From Secundilactobacillus oryzae JCM 18671 (GTDB lineage: Bacteria > Bacillota > Bacilli > Lactobacillales > Lactobacillaceae), in contig NZ_BBJM01000009.1 in assembly GCF_000740055.1 (NCBI RefSeq), positions 1 to 56,442 of the forward strand: a stretch of DNA of 56,442 nucleotides, given 5' to 3'. Position numbers and translations under genes: made by a program. The notes beneath the pieces were generated by a model, which was given only the letters and a program-made list of their open reading frames with translations, was not told where the DNA came from and made no database searches. Below are positions 44,615 through 53,514 of the stretch, piece after piece; within the stretch, counting starts at the first letter, position 1; each line of letters starts with the position of its first letter.

Positions 44615-45334
44615 GTGAGCGATAATCAAAACCGCAAACGTAACGCAGGTGTTCAAAAAGATCGAAATAACGTAGCAAAAAATGAGCGGAGCGCCTTTGA
44701 CAACTTGGGACTCACAAAACGTAACGCTGATTACATGTTTCGATTTAATTCCGAGATAGAAAAGAGCAAACTTTCCGTCGAAAAGAAGGCGGAAGCCGTC
44801 AACCAAATGGTCCAAGAATTACTTGAAGGTCAAAAGAGTGGTAAGACCGCCAAGGGAATGTACGGATCAGTTCAAGAACGGGTTGACTACGTGGTGAACG
44901 GTCCCGCCAAGGGTCCTGGTGCTGACGATCCTTACTGGCCTAGCGCCTTCTACAACGGGCTCATCTTCTTCATGATTTTCAACGTCATGTTTGGTGCGAT
45001 TATGCTATTCTCACCTAAAACGGCTGCTGGTAGTCAGCCAGTCGGAATCGTATCAATCTTGATTTCATCAGCATTAGCTGGGTTGGCATTACCTTACATG
45101 TCAACGATTTTCGATCCAAAGCGTAAGCACAGTCAATCAATTTGGACGCGTTTGCTCATTGTGATCGCACTGTTCATTGTGTGGATGTCACTCTTCTACT
45201 TAACGAGCGCTATTCCACCAGTTGCAAATCCAATCTTGAAGACTTGGCCATCAATCATTGTCGGTGTGGCTTCTGGTGCTGGTGCACTATGGATTCGTCG
45301 TCAATACGGATTGAAAAAAGGCTTCTTATTCTAA
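44615..45334 (+). CDS. DUF1129-family membrane protein
   Basis: 239 residues from GTG with GAAAGGAAG upstream. A charged cytoplasmic N-terminal part (LGLTKRNADYMFRFNSEIEK and a helix) is followed by about five membrane helices to the end. It is a conserved gene downstream of ychF in lactobacilli. Function unknown. Confidence 0.85.
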   Translation: MSDNQNRKRNAGVQKDRNNVAKNERSAFDNLGLTKRNADYMFRFNSEIEKSKLSVEKKAEAVNQMVQELLEGQKSGKTAKGMYGSVQERVDYVVNGPAKGPGADDPYWPSAFYNGLIFFMIFNVMFGAIMLFSPKTAAGSQPVGIVSILISSALAGLALPYMSTIFDPKRKHSQSIWTRLLIVIALFIVWMSLFYLTSAIPPVANPILKTWPSIIVGVASGAGALWIRRQYGLKKGFLF

Positions 45335-45342
45335 ACCATTGG

Positions 45343-45372
45343 AGCGTCCACAAACACTGTGGGCGTTTTTTG
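45343..45372 (+). terminator. Rho-independent terminator
   Basis: GCGTCCACA and TGTGGGCGT around AACAC, with six T, closing the rsmG-to-DUF1129 cluster. Confidence 0.8.
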
Positions 45373-45572
45373 CTACCATAAAACAGCAACGAAATTGCCT
45401 ATTTCACTAAAATGTGCCAAGATTAGCTTATAATGAAACTTGGTCATGGCTAATTGTTAATTAAGTTTAAACTCGATTAAGTTTTAGCTAATCTTGCGAC
45501 TTTTATCGAAAAAATTGGTAAAGTTATCTCAGAAATATAAGGATGCATTTGCATTGCGAAGGAGCGTTAACC

Positions 45573-46262
45573 ATGAAAATCTTAGTTGTCGATGACGATA
45601 AAGAAATTGCGCAATTACTTGAAATTTACATTAAAAATGAAGGCTACGAACCCGTTTCCGCTTATAACGGCCGTGAAGCCTTGACCAAGCTACGAACAAC
45701 GCCAAACATTGGTTTAATGATTTTGGACATTATGATGCCTGAAATGAGTGGAATGGAGGTCATCAAGGAAGTACGGAAGGACTCCCAAATTCCAATTTTA
45801 ATCTTGTCAGCCAAAACAGCTGATATGGATAAGATTCAGGGATTGATTACCGGTGGTGACGATTACGTCACGAAGCCCTTCAATCCCCTTGAAGTAATGG
45901 CACGCGTGCGTTCATTACTCCGTCGAAGTCAAGATAATGTGACCGACGATACACCTGATGTATTAGATATCGGACCATTAATCATTAACAAGGATTCCCA
46001 TGAAGTTAAGACCATTGCCGGAAAGGTGATTTCGTTAACCGCCTTGGAATTCGGTATTTTATACCTATTAGCTAGCCATCCAAATCGGGTTTTCTCAGCG
46101 GATGAAATTTTTGAACGTGTTTGGCGTCAAGAATCCATCATTTCTGCTAAGACCGTGATGGTCCATGTCTCTCACTTACGGGATAAGATTGAAGAGGCAA
46201 CCAACGGTGAAAAGGTTATCCAAACTGTTTGGGGCGTTGGCTACAAGATTGAGTCACATTAG
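45573..46262 (+). CDS. OmpR-family response regulator (VanR-like)
   Basis: 229 residues from ATG 45573 with GAAGGAG upstream. The receiver domain has KILVVDDDKEIAQ (acidic pair), LMILDIMMPEMSG (phospho-Asp about 55), ILSAKT (Thr/Ser) and KPFNPLE (Lys). The winged helix has LTALEFGILYLLASHPNRVFSADEIFERVW and TVMVHVSHLRDKIE. It is followed after 27 bases by its kinase. The VanRS-like pair beside a D,D-carboxypeptidase gene suggests wall control. Confidence 0.93.
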   Translation: MKILVVDDDKEIAQLLEIYIKNEGYEPVSAYNGREALTKLRTTPNIGLMILDIMMPEMSGMEVIKEVRKDSQIPILILSAKTADMDKIQGLITGGDDYVTKPFNPLEVMARVRSLLRRSQDNVTDDTPDVLDIGPLIINKDSHEVKTIAGKVISLTALEFGILYLLASHPNRVFSADEIFERVWRQESIISAKTVMVHVSHLRDKIEEATNGEKVIQTVWGVGYKIESH

Positions 46263-46289
46263 TTAGCTTACTTAAAGGAGTCAACACAC

Positions 46290-47477
46290 TTGAAACTTAC
46301 TGGGCGCGAAAAAAGTGAATTATTTTTCGAAGGTGTCGTAACGGTTATTCTGTTACTGCTTTTGAATTTGTCCGTTTTAGTGATCATCACCCAGGCGATT
46401 CAATTGAACCCGGGTTTGCGTGATGGTATTTTCATCATTAAGCAGTCCATCGTCATTGGTCCCGAACATTTTCAGCTGTGGAGCTGGGAGAACTTGTTCA
46501 TTGGATTGATGGGCGCTTTGGATATCTGGGTTGTTTATTGGCGACTTATGCGCCGCTATCACCAAATGCAGCTATATCACATCATTGATGAGCTGCATTT
46601 TATTGCGGAAGGCAACTTTGGCCACCGAATTCCATTCAAATTGAGTGGCGATATCCAACACGTGGTGGAGTCTGTTAATTCACTGGTTGACTCGGTACTG
46701 GAATCAATGACTGAGGAACGAGAAATCGAGCGTTCCAAGGATGAACTGATTACCAATGTTAGCCATGACTTGCGGACACCGTTAACGTCCATTATTGGCT
46801 ACTTGGGCCTCATTGAAGATAAGCAGTATCGTTCGGAAGAGGATATTCTGAAGTACACGCATACGGCTTATTTGAAGGCGACCCAGATGAAGGCCTTGGT
46901 TGAGGACTTATTTGAGTACACTAAGGTGCAACAGACGGCTGCTAAGGCAACGTTTAACAAGCTAGATCTATCGCAAATGATGGAGCAGGTGGCAGCCAGT
47001 TTTGAATTGGAAGCGGAAAAGCAAGATAAGACGATTGAGGTCACAACTGATGCTAAGCCACTGACACTCGATGCGGATGCAGAACAGTTGAGTCGGGTGT
47101 TTAACAACTTAATTTCAAATGCCTTGAAATATGGTGGAGATGGCAAGCATATCTACATGAGTGCCGTTAAATTGAATGATGAACAGATTCAAATTCAGAT
47201 TTCTAACGATGGCCCTAAGATTCCTCAGGAGTCCTTAGACCACATTTTTGAGCGTTTCTATCGTGTAGAAGAATCACGGAATAAAGAAACGGGTGGCACC
47301 GGCTTGGGCTTGGCGATTACGCAAAGTATTGTGAAGCTCCATCATGGGACCATTACGGTGCAATCTGATGATGAATTGACGACGTTTAATGTGGTGCTAC
47401 CGATTAAGCAGGATGAAAATACTGCAGGAGAAGACCGGCTCCTTAAATTAAAGAATGAAACTTCACAAATGGTATAG
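46290..47477 (+). CDS. VanS-like sensor histidine kinase
   Basis: 395 residues from TTG with AAAGGAG upstream. Two membrane helices enclose a short outer loop (about 30 residues), so large ligands would not fit a sensor domain. A HAMP-like segment follows, then the H-box SHDLRTPLTSIIGYLGLIE (His about 160), N-box VFNNLISNALKYGG and G-boxes FERFYRVEESR and GGTGLGLAIT. It should phosphorylate the regulator encoded upstream. Confidence 0.93.
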   Translation: MKLTGREKSELFFEGVVTVILLLLLNLSVLVIITQAIQLNPGLRDGIFIIKQSIVIGPEHFQLWSWENLFIGLMGALDIWVVYWRLMRRYHQMQLYHIIDELHFIAEGNFGHRIPFKLSGDIQHVVESVNSLVDSVLESMTEEREIERSKDELITNVSHDLRTPLTSIIGYLGLIEDKQYRSEEDILKYTHTAYLKATQMKALVEDLFEYTKVQQTAAKATFNKLDLSQMMEQVAASFELEAEKQDKTIEVTTDAKPLTLDADAEQLSRVFNNLISNALKYGGDGKHIYMSAVKLNDEQIQIQISNDGPKIPQESLDHIFERFYRVEESRNKETGGTGLGLAITQSIVKLHHGTITVQSDDELTTFNVVLPIKQDENTAGEDRLLKLKNETSQMV

Positions 47478-47505
47478 AATCAAAATTTCATGTGGTAAAA
47501 TAAGA

Positions 47506-47530
47506 GGACGGTGTTTTTCACCGTCCTTTA
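47506..47530 (+). terminator. Rho-independent terminator between the kinase and dacA
   Basis: GGACGGTG-TTTTT-CACCGTCC with TTTATT after it. It separates the kinase from the carboxypeptidase gene, which therefore has its own promoter or depends on readthrough. Confidence 0.8.
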
Positions 47531-47564
47531 TTACATATTACATAATTAGAGCGAGGAATTAGGC

Positions 47565-48881
47565 ATGTTTAAGTCAGTAAAGAAATTGGGCACAATTTTA
47601 GCGACAACCCTTATGGTAGCGACTGCAGGGGTGAGTCTACCAACTGCAACGACGGAAGCAGCAACTGCAGAAGCCGTTACAACAGTCAATTTAAAGGCGA
47701 AGGCAGGTTTGGCCATTGACGCAAAGACCGGTCAGATCTTATATGATAAGAATTCAAAACAGGTCTTACCAGCCGCTTCAATGAGCAAGTTGCTCGCAAT
47801 TTACATCGTTTTGGAAAACATCCACTCCGGCAAACTGAAGTGGGACCAAAAAATTAGTATCGATAACACGATTTATAAGATGAGTCAAAACAAGGAGCTG
47901 TCAAATGTTTCGCTTCGTAAGGACAAAACCTACACAGTTAAGGAACTGTACCAAGCGTCCGTTATTTACTCAGCTAACGCCGCTATCACAGCGTTAGGAA
48001 ATGCAATTTCTGGTACGCCACACGCATTTGTGAACCAGATGCGTTCAACGGCTAAAAAATTGGGCATCAAGGATGCCAAGATTTACAGCGCATCTGGATT
48101 GACGAACAAACAAGTTGGGGATGCTGGTTATGATGACGTTGCAGACTCAGCCGAAAATGAATTCTCTGCTCGTGACATGGGTAAGCTTTCAATGGCCTTG
48201 TTGAACAAGTATCCTGAAGTTCTCGAGACGACATCGATTACTCGTTTGTCATTCCAAAAGGGAACTGACGATGAGATCAAGATGGAAAACTGGAACTGGA
48301 TGCTCCCTGGTTTGGCAAAAGCTTACAAGGAACTTCCAGTTGACGGTTTGAAGACTGGTACCTCAGATGCTGCAGGTGCTAACTTTACTGGAACAGTGAA
48401 GAAGAACGGCCACCGTATTATCACGGTTGTGATGGGGGCTTCTCACAAGTCTGATACGGATACCTCCCGTTTTACTCAGACCCAACACTTGATGTCATAC
48501 GTCTTCCAGAACTTCAAGACGGTGACTTACAAGAGTAGCCAAATTGACGGTGTAAAGTCAGTAACCTCGGGTAACGCTAAAGAGACGACTGTGAAGACCA
48601 ATTTCAAGACGCCGTTGACCTTATGGATTCGCGACAACCAAGTGGCAAGTAACGCTACGGGCTCAATCAAGATCAAAAAGTCTTTGAACAAGGACAACAA
48701 GTTGATTGCACCAGTGAAGAAGGGCCAAACGATTGGAACGGCCAACGTTTCCTTGAAGGGTGACAAGCTAGGTTTTGTTTCTGGCAAGATGAGTGCAAGT
48801 ACACCAGTAACGGCTGCCACTAAAGTGGAAAAAGCTAACATTTTTGTTAGAATGTGGCGCGGTTTAATTTCACTCTTCTAA
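47565..48881 (+). CDS. dacA: D-alanyl-D-alanine carboxypeptidase (PBP5/DacA type)
   Basis: 438 residues. Signal peptide MFKSVKKLGTILATTLMVAT with an AXA-type cleavage site near EAATAEA. The catalytic SxxK is PAASMSKLLAIY (Ser about 70), SxN is SANAA, and the KTG box is DGLKTGTSDAAG (about 263). A C-terminal beta-rich domain (KTNFKTPLTLWIRDN to SAST) and an amphipathic helix (ANIFVRMWRGLISLF) anchor it to the membrane. It trims the terminal D-Ala of peptidoglycan stem peptides and lowers cross-linking. Its location after a VanRS-like pair suggests control by it. Confidence 0.93.
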   Translation: MFKSVKKLGTILATTLMVATAGVSLPTATTEAATAEAVTTVNLKAKAGLAIDAKTGQILYDKNSKQVLPAASMSKLLAIYIVLENIHSGKLKWDQKISIDNTIYKMSQNKELSNVSLRKDKTYTVKELYQASVIYSANAAITALGNAISGTPHAFVNQMRSTAKKLGIKDAKIYSASGLTNKQVGDAGYDDVADSAENEFSARDMGKLSMALLNKYPEVLETTSITRLSFQKGTDDEIKMENWNWMLPGLAKAYKELPVDGLKTGTSDAAGANFTGTVKKNGHRIITVVMGASHKSDTDTSRFTQTQHLMSYVFQNFKTVTYKSSQIDGVKSVTSGNAKETTVKTNFKTPLTLWIRDNQVASNATGSIKIKKSLNKDNKLIAPVKKGQTIGTANVSLKGDKLGFVSGKMSASTPVTAATKVEKANIFVRMWRGLISLF

Positions 48882-48899
48882 TCAAGAAAAGGTTTTCAG

Positions 48900-48930
48900 A
48901 AGGACAGAATGATAAATTTCGTCCTTTTTT
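48900..48930 (+). terminator. Rho-independent terminator after dacA
   Basis: AAGGAC and GTCCTT around a 15-base loop, followed by six T. Confidence 0.65.
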
Positions 48931-48951
48931 GTATGAATGTTGAAAATAAAG

Positions 48952-48980
48952 TTGGTATTTCTCGAAATCTTTCTTATAAT
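48952..48980 (+). promoter_or_regulatory. Sigma-70-type promoter for azlCD, with a long leader
   Basis: TTGGTA, 17 bases, TATAAT. The gene starts only at 49163, so a leader of about 180 bases remains. It carries a AGGCGA/TCGCCT stem at once after the start and a weak GC-poor hairpin (AAAAGCAGCC/GGAGGCTTTT, about 49096-49118). Attenuation is possible but the stem is weak. Confidence 0.7.
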
Positions 48981-49162
48981 AGGTAGGCGAAGACGGTACA
49001 ATCGCCTATCTTACATATATTTTCACAAGTTAATCGGTTTCATCCAATAAGCCACTTATTTGTTTGCAAATGAGTGTTGCAATTAGATTCGAGCAAAAGC
49101 AGCCGTTGGAGGCTTTTGTTGTCAGTTACTTCACTGCAGGTTTTTTGATGGAGGAATTATTC

Positions 49163-49948
49163 TTGGCTAAACAGGTCCGAAACCCAAATGAGCCCCTTTG
49201 GTTATCCACACTTCGGGTATCCATGCCGCTCAATTTGAGTTACATTCCTATCGGTTTGGCGTGTGGGATTTTACTGCACGCGGCTGGCTTTAATACGCTT
49301 CTTACAGCGATGGTTTCCGTTGTGATTTTTTCGGGTGGTGCACAATTTATGATTGCGTCAATGCTGACCATTAATGCGCCACTACTATCCATCGTTTTAA
49401 TGCTTTTCTTCTTGGAATTACGATATGCTTTGCTGGGGTCGAGTTTATCTCGATACCTACAAGGGCAGTCGCATAAGTTTATCTTTACGTTTGCTTTCTC
49501 AATGAACGATGAAAACTACGCCGTGAATTATTTAAAATTTGCGACTGACAAAAAATGGGATGGCCGGCAGGCGTTAATGGTCGAGCACTATTCCTTACTG
49601 TTCTGGTCTGTCAGTAACGTTATTGGTAGCCTGGTCGGGAGTGCATTGAAGATTGATCTTTCCGTGGTACATTTTGCTCTGACGGCGCTCTTCTTATACA
49701 TGATCGTGATGCAGATTAAGAATCGTTTAACGCTATTGATTTGTGTCTTGTCAGCCTTTCTGGCGGCCTTCTTCCTCATCATTACGAAGAGTACGCTTGG
49801 GTTAGTCATTTCAACATTGATTGCTTCCTTCATTGGCTTTTTACTTGAACATCACTTTAAGACGAAGTCACCGGATACACGTTGGTTCTGGAAAGTACGG
49901 GGACCTGGTAGTCGTAAGGAAGCAGTAGAAAAATCGGACAATAACTAG
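49163..49948 (+). CDS. azlC: AzlC-family branched-chain amino acid exporter, large subunit
   Basis: 261 residues from TTG at 49163, seven bases after GATGGAGGAA; the in-frame starts further upstream would begin in the leader. Six to seven membrane helices; marks SYIPIGLACGILLHAAGF, IFSGGAQFMIASML and LFFLELRYALLGSSLSRYLQ. With AzlD it exports branched-chain amino acids in other Firmicutes. AzlD follows after 13 bases. Confidence 0.85.
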   Translation: MAKQVRNPNEPLWLSTLRVSMPLNLSYIPIGLACGILLHAAGFNTLLTAMVSVVIFSGGAQFMIASMLTINAPLLSIVLMLFFLELRYALLGSSLSRYLQGQSHKFIFTFAFSMNDENYAVNYLKFATDKKWDGRQALMVEHYSLLFWSVSNVIGSLVGSALKIDLSVVHFALTALFLYMIVMQIKNRLTLLICVLSAFLAAFFLIITKSTLGLVISTLIASFIGFLLEHHFKTKSPDTRWFWKVRGPGSRKEAVEKSDNN

Positions 49949-49961
49949 CAGGGGATATTAT

Positions 49962-50306
49962 ATGAATTCTGTTAACACATGGACGACCACTCAACATTTT
50001 TGGCTTATCATTTTTGGCTTTTTCGTGGCGTTTCTACCACGTTATATACCATTACTTGTTTTCACAAAACGTAAAATTCCAGACTGGTTTAACGAATGGA
50101 TGAAATACGTGCCCGTTTCGCTCTTTACGGCTTTGGTTGTGAAGGATGTCTTCATCGATGCGAACTATCACTTGGCACCAATGACTCATTTGCCTGAGCT
50201 TGCCGCTTCACTGATTGTCATCGTCATTGCGTATCGGACGCGGTCAATGGCCATCTCGGTTATTTTAGGTTTAATCTCGGTCTTCTTACTGGCAATGGTA
50301 ATCTGA
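49962..50306 (+). CDS. azlD: AzlD-family branched-chain amino acid exporter, small subunit
   Basis: 114 residues from ATG with AGGGGAT upstream. Four helices with the family signature AFLPRYIPLLVFTKRKIPDWFNEWMKYVPVSLFTALVVKDVF. It partners AzlC. Confidence 0.87.
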   Translation: MNSVNTWTTTQHFWLIIFGFFVAFLPRYIPLLVFTKRKIPDWFNEWMKYVPVSLFTALVVKDVFIDANYHLAPMTHLPELAASLIVIVIAYRTRSMAISVILGLISVFLLAMVI

Positions 50307-50326
50307 AAAATTAATTTAACTATTTC

Positions 50327-50361
50327 AAAGGCTATGACGACAACGTCATGGCCTTTTTTGT
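50327..50361 (+). terminator. Rho-independent terminator after azlD
   Basis: AAAGGCTATGACG-ACAA-CGTCATGGCCTTT with a T-run. Confidence 0.85.
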
Positions 50362-50384
50362 CGGTCACTGGGGAAATGTTTGAG

Positions 50385-50413
50385 TTGAAAACAAGAACGT
50401 TTGTTCGTATAAT
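50385..50413 (+). promoter_or_regulatory. SOS-controlled promoter with LexA box
   Basis: TTGAAA, 17 bases, TATAAT, with GAACGTTTGTTC at 50395-50406 within the spacer. This is the GAACN4GTTC LexA/DinR site of Firmicutes. It overlaps the polymerase binding region, so repression by LexA and induction by DNA damage are expected. Confidence 0.85.
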
Positions 50414-50445
50414 GAATTTAACTCAAAAACGAAGAGGTGAATCAC

Positions 50446-51741
50446 ATGGATTACGCTAATGAGCCACATGGCGTTTTCTTCTTAATTGACATCAAGTCCT
50501 TTTACGCAAGTGTGGAGTGTGTTCAGCGCCATGAGAATCCGCTAAGGACGCCGCTAGTTGTGATGTCTGAAGCTGCCAACACTAATGGAGGCTTAATTTT
50601 GGCGACTTCACCGATGGCAAAGAAACTCTTCCATGTGTCGAACGTCAGTCGAGTCCGAGATGTGCCGGAAGATAATCGACTGATTGTTGTCCCACCACGC
50701 ATGAATTTGTATATTGAACAGAATTTGATTATTAACAATATTTTTCGCCAATTTGTCACTGATCAAGATCTCTACCCGTACTCAATTGACGAGTCTATCT
50801 TGGACATGACCCACTCGTGGCATTTATTTGGTCAAACGCACAGAGAGGCAGCTTTGGCGGTGCAGCACATGGTGCTTCAGCGGACGGGCCTCTATACGTC
50901 GATCGGGATTGGGGAAACGCCAGTGCAGGCCAAAATTGCATTAGACGTCTATGCCAAGCATGACCCTGATTTTATCGACGAGATGACGTACCAGACAGTT
51001 CCCAAGCTGATTTGGCCGATTAAGGATTTGACTGAAGTCTGGGGTATCGGTCGCCGGACTGCGGCACATTTAAATCGATTGGGCATCTATAGCATGGATG
51101 ACTTAGCGCATACGGATCCTTACTGGCTGAAGGAGGAGATGGGCGTGATTGGCACCCAACTCTTTGCGGTAGCGTGGGGAATTGATCGTTCAAAGCTTTC
51201 GCAACGGATTAAGGTTCGCGAACCGAGTTTAGGCAATTCCCAGGTTTTGCCTCGTGATTACCATCGTCAAGAAGAAATTGAACTGGTATTACGAGAACTG
51301 GCTAACCAGGTAGCCTCACGAGTCCGTCGTCACGGCAAACAAGCTAGGCGCGTCAGTTTATCGATTGGGTTCGCTTACGCAGCAGAAGGCGAACGTGGTG
51401 GCTTCTCACACACGGTGACAATTCCACAAACTAACAGTAATCGAGAAATTGCGGAGACGGTCATTACGATGTTTCGAAAGTACTGGGAGCGAGAACCGGT
51501 ACGTAACGTGGCGGTTTCCTGTGGTCAACTTGCTGCGGACAGTGGACAACAACTGGATTTGCTAGATGGCGGAATTGAACAGCAAATCAAACGTGATAAC
51601 TATGACCGGGTGACGGACGCTATTCGTCAACGGTTTGGGACTACCGCACTAGTGATGGCTAGCAGTCTATTAAAGGGTGGTACAATGATTGAACGCGCTT
51701 CGCTGGTCGGTGGTCATAATGGTGGTAATAGTTATGAGTAG
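50446..51741 (+). CDS. UmuC-type Y-family DNA polymerase
   Basis: 431 residues from ATG 50446 with GAGGTG upstream; GTG at 50437 is inside that site. Translesion polymerase: FFLIDIKSFYASVECVQRH (first metal Asp), PYSIDESILDM (Asp-Glu pair), the thumb and little finger with WGIGRRTAAHLNRLGI. It belongs to the lactococcal UvrX/ImpB-like group, made after DNA damage under the LexA box upstream. It overlaps by eight bases with a YolD-like gene. Confidence 0.93.
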   Translation: MDYANEPHGVFFLIDIKSFYASVECVQRHENPLRTPLVVMSEAANTNGGLILATSPMAKKLFHVSNVSRVRDVPEDNRLIVVPPRMNLYIEQNLIINNIFRQFVTDQDLYPYSIDESILDMTHSWHLFGQTHREAALAVQHMVLQRTGLYTSIGIGETPVQAKIALDVYAKHDPDFIDEMTYQTVPKLIWPIKDLTEVWGIGRRTAAHLNRLGIYSMDDLAHTDPYWLKEEMGVIGTQLFAVAWGIDRSKLSQRIKVREPSLGNSQVLPRDYHRQEEIELVLRELANQVASRVRRHGKQARRVSLSIGFAYAAEGERGGFSHTVTIPQTNSNREIAETVITMFRKYWEREPVRNVAVSCGQLAADSGQQLDLLDGGIEQQIKRDNYDRVTDAIRQRFGTTALVMASSLLKGGTMIERASLVGGHNGGNSYE

Positions 51742-52126
51742 GCGACGCAAATTGGCCTCCGAGCAACTGGCGGCGCATTTCTTTCAACGTGATTATCATG
51801 ATCGAGGGATGTTGAAGTGGGGTGGCTTTTTCCTATCGGATCACACAGCGGCACTAAAACATAATGCTAATCAGACGGTCGAACCTCGTCACGAAGCAAT
51901 GAGTTTAATAGCAATCAGTGAACAATTACTGGTAAGCTGGCAGGAAAAACAAACCATCAAGGTCCAACTTAACGTCACCGATGAACAAGAACGCCAATTG
52001 ACTACGGTCACCGGCATGGTGATTGGCATGGCTGATGAAGTGATCGTGTTACAAGTGGGAAAAGAATACTATAAGCTTGCGCTGGATGAAATACGGTGGG
52101 TGGAACTCACAGAAAAAGGAGCCTGA
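51734..52126 (+). CDS. YolD-like protein, partner of UmuC
   Basis: 130 residues from ATG 51734, overlapping the polymerase by eight bases. The YolD-like mark is DRGMLKWGGFFLSDHTAAL (about 24-42). In Firmicutes YolD-like proteins accompany Y-family polymerases and may take the place of UmuD. The rest (SLIAISEQLLVSWQEKQTIKV and on) is a small beta-rich fold. Confidence 0.75.
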   Translation: MSRRRKLASEQLAAHFFQRDYHDRGMLKWGGFFLSDHTAALKHNANQTVEPRHEAMSLIAISEQLLVSWQEKQTIKVQLNVTDEQERQLTTVTGMVIGMADEVIVLQVGKEYYKLALDEIRWVELTEKGA

Positions 52127-52144
52127 CAGTTGTCAGACTCCTTT
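52116..52144 (+). terminator. Rho-independent terminator
   Basis: AAGGAGCCTGACA and TGTCAGACTCCTT with a short T-run, between the convergent YolD-like and cfa genes. Confidence 0.75.
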
Positions 52145-52164
52145 GGTCGTTCATAAGCTTAAGT

Positions 52165-53337
52165 TTAGTTGTACATGTAGTCACGGGTCATTGGTAAGAC
52201 TTTACCAGAAGCACCCTTAGTCAACAAGTACTGAATGACATCAATGTTACCAGATGCAAACGAAGCGGCACAGGCTTGGAGATAAAGATCCCACATTCTG
52301 ATGAAGCGCTCGTCAAACATCTTAGCAATTTCGTCATGATGGGCATTAAAGTTGGCATCCCAGATTTCGGTCGTCTTTTGGTAGTGACGACGTAGTGGTT
52401 CCATATCGTCTACTTGAAGACCAGAATCGATGATGTGGCCCATGATTTCGTTCAAACCGGGCACGTAACCACCAGGGAAAATCCATTTGTTCAACCAACC
52501 GTTAGTGGCACCCCCCTGTTGACGCGTGATTCCGTGAATCAAAGCGACACCGTCTTCTTTAAGGTAGTGGGTCACTTTATCGAAGTATTCGCCAAGATTT
52601 TCTTGGCCGACATGTTCGAACATACCAACGGAAGTAATGTAGTCCCATTGCTCGTTACCAAGCTCACGGTAGTCTTCCAAACGAACTTCGGCAACGTCTT
52701 GAAGGCCTTGTTCTTTAATTTGTTGATTTACGTAGTCATATTGTTCTTGGCTTAAAGTAACACCCGTTACCTTGAGCCCGTATTCGCGAGCAGCAGTTAA
52801 CATCAGGGTTCCCCAGCCACAGCCAATATCCAAAAGGGTCCGACCACTGTTAGGGTTCAATTTCTTGATGATGTGATGAACCTTGTTGATTTGAGCAGTT
52901 TCAAGATCATCAGTTGGCTTTTCGAAGTAGGCACATGAATAAGTCATTGTGCTATCGAGCCAGATTTTGTAGAAGTCGTTTCCTAAGTCATAGTGACTTT
53001 GGACGTCTTCCTTACTCTCAGCTTCATCGTGCTTTTGCTTAGGCAAGAACTTGATGAACTTCTTGTTATGGAAGAAGCTATCAGTGTTCTCATAGGCGGC
53101 TTGAATCAATTTTTCAAGGCTACCTTTGATTTCAATCTTGCCATCCATAATACCTTCGCCTAACGCGATTGAGGCATTACGGGTGATCTCTTTCACAGGA
53201 ATGACCTCATGAAAGATAATTTGAACTTCTGGGGTTCCCTCGCCATAAGTTTCGGTTTTGCCATCCCAATATGTTACGGAAACGGGGATGTTAAAGGTAC
53301 GACTCAGAAAAGCTTTGTAAAACGTTTTTTCAAGCAT
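52165..53337 (-). CDS. cfa: Cyclopropane-fatty-acyl-phospholipid synthase
   Basis: 390 residues from ATG 53337 with GAAAGGAATG upstream; the earlier in-frame start at 53391 has no good site. It adds a methylene from SAM to unsaturated acyl chains, hardening membranes against acid and ethanol. Marks: [32 protein letters not shown], the SAM site [20 protein letters not shown] (about 168-187), [13 protein letters not shown] and [15 protein letters not shown]. The enzyme is soluble and membrane-associated. Confidence 0.95.
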   Translation of the reverse strand: MLEKTFYKAFLSRTFNIPVSVTYWDGKTETYGEGTPEVQIIFHEVIPVKEITRNASIALGEGIMDGKIEIKGSLEKLIQAAYENTDSFFHNKKFIKFLPKQKHDEAESKEDVQSHYDLGNDFYKIWLDSTMTYSCAYFEKPTDDLETAQINKVHHIIKKLNPNSGRTLLDIGCGWGTLMLTAAREYGLKVTGVTLSQEQYDYVNQQIKEQGLQDVAEVRLEDYRELGNEQWDYITSVGMFEHVGQENLGEYFDKVTHYLKEDGVALIHGITRQQGGATNGWLNKWIFPGGYVPGLNEIMGHIIDSGLQVDDMEPLRRHYQKTTEIWDANFNAHHDEIAKMFDERFIRMWDLYLQACAASFASGNIDVIQYLLTKGASGKVLPMTRDYMYN

Positions 53338-53514
53338 GTTAACATTCCTTTCTGAAATTAGGCCTCGCCTAATAAAAAATACAAAGTACATTATACGCTT
53401 CTTAAATATTTATGTAAGAACTGAATTATTAAAGCCAAAATTGGTTGCTATCAGTGCTTCATGGTATAATTATCTCAACACAAAAAATAGCTTACATGAA
53501 TTGAGGGGATACAT

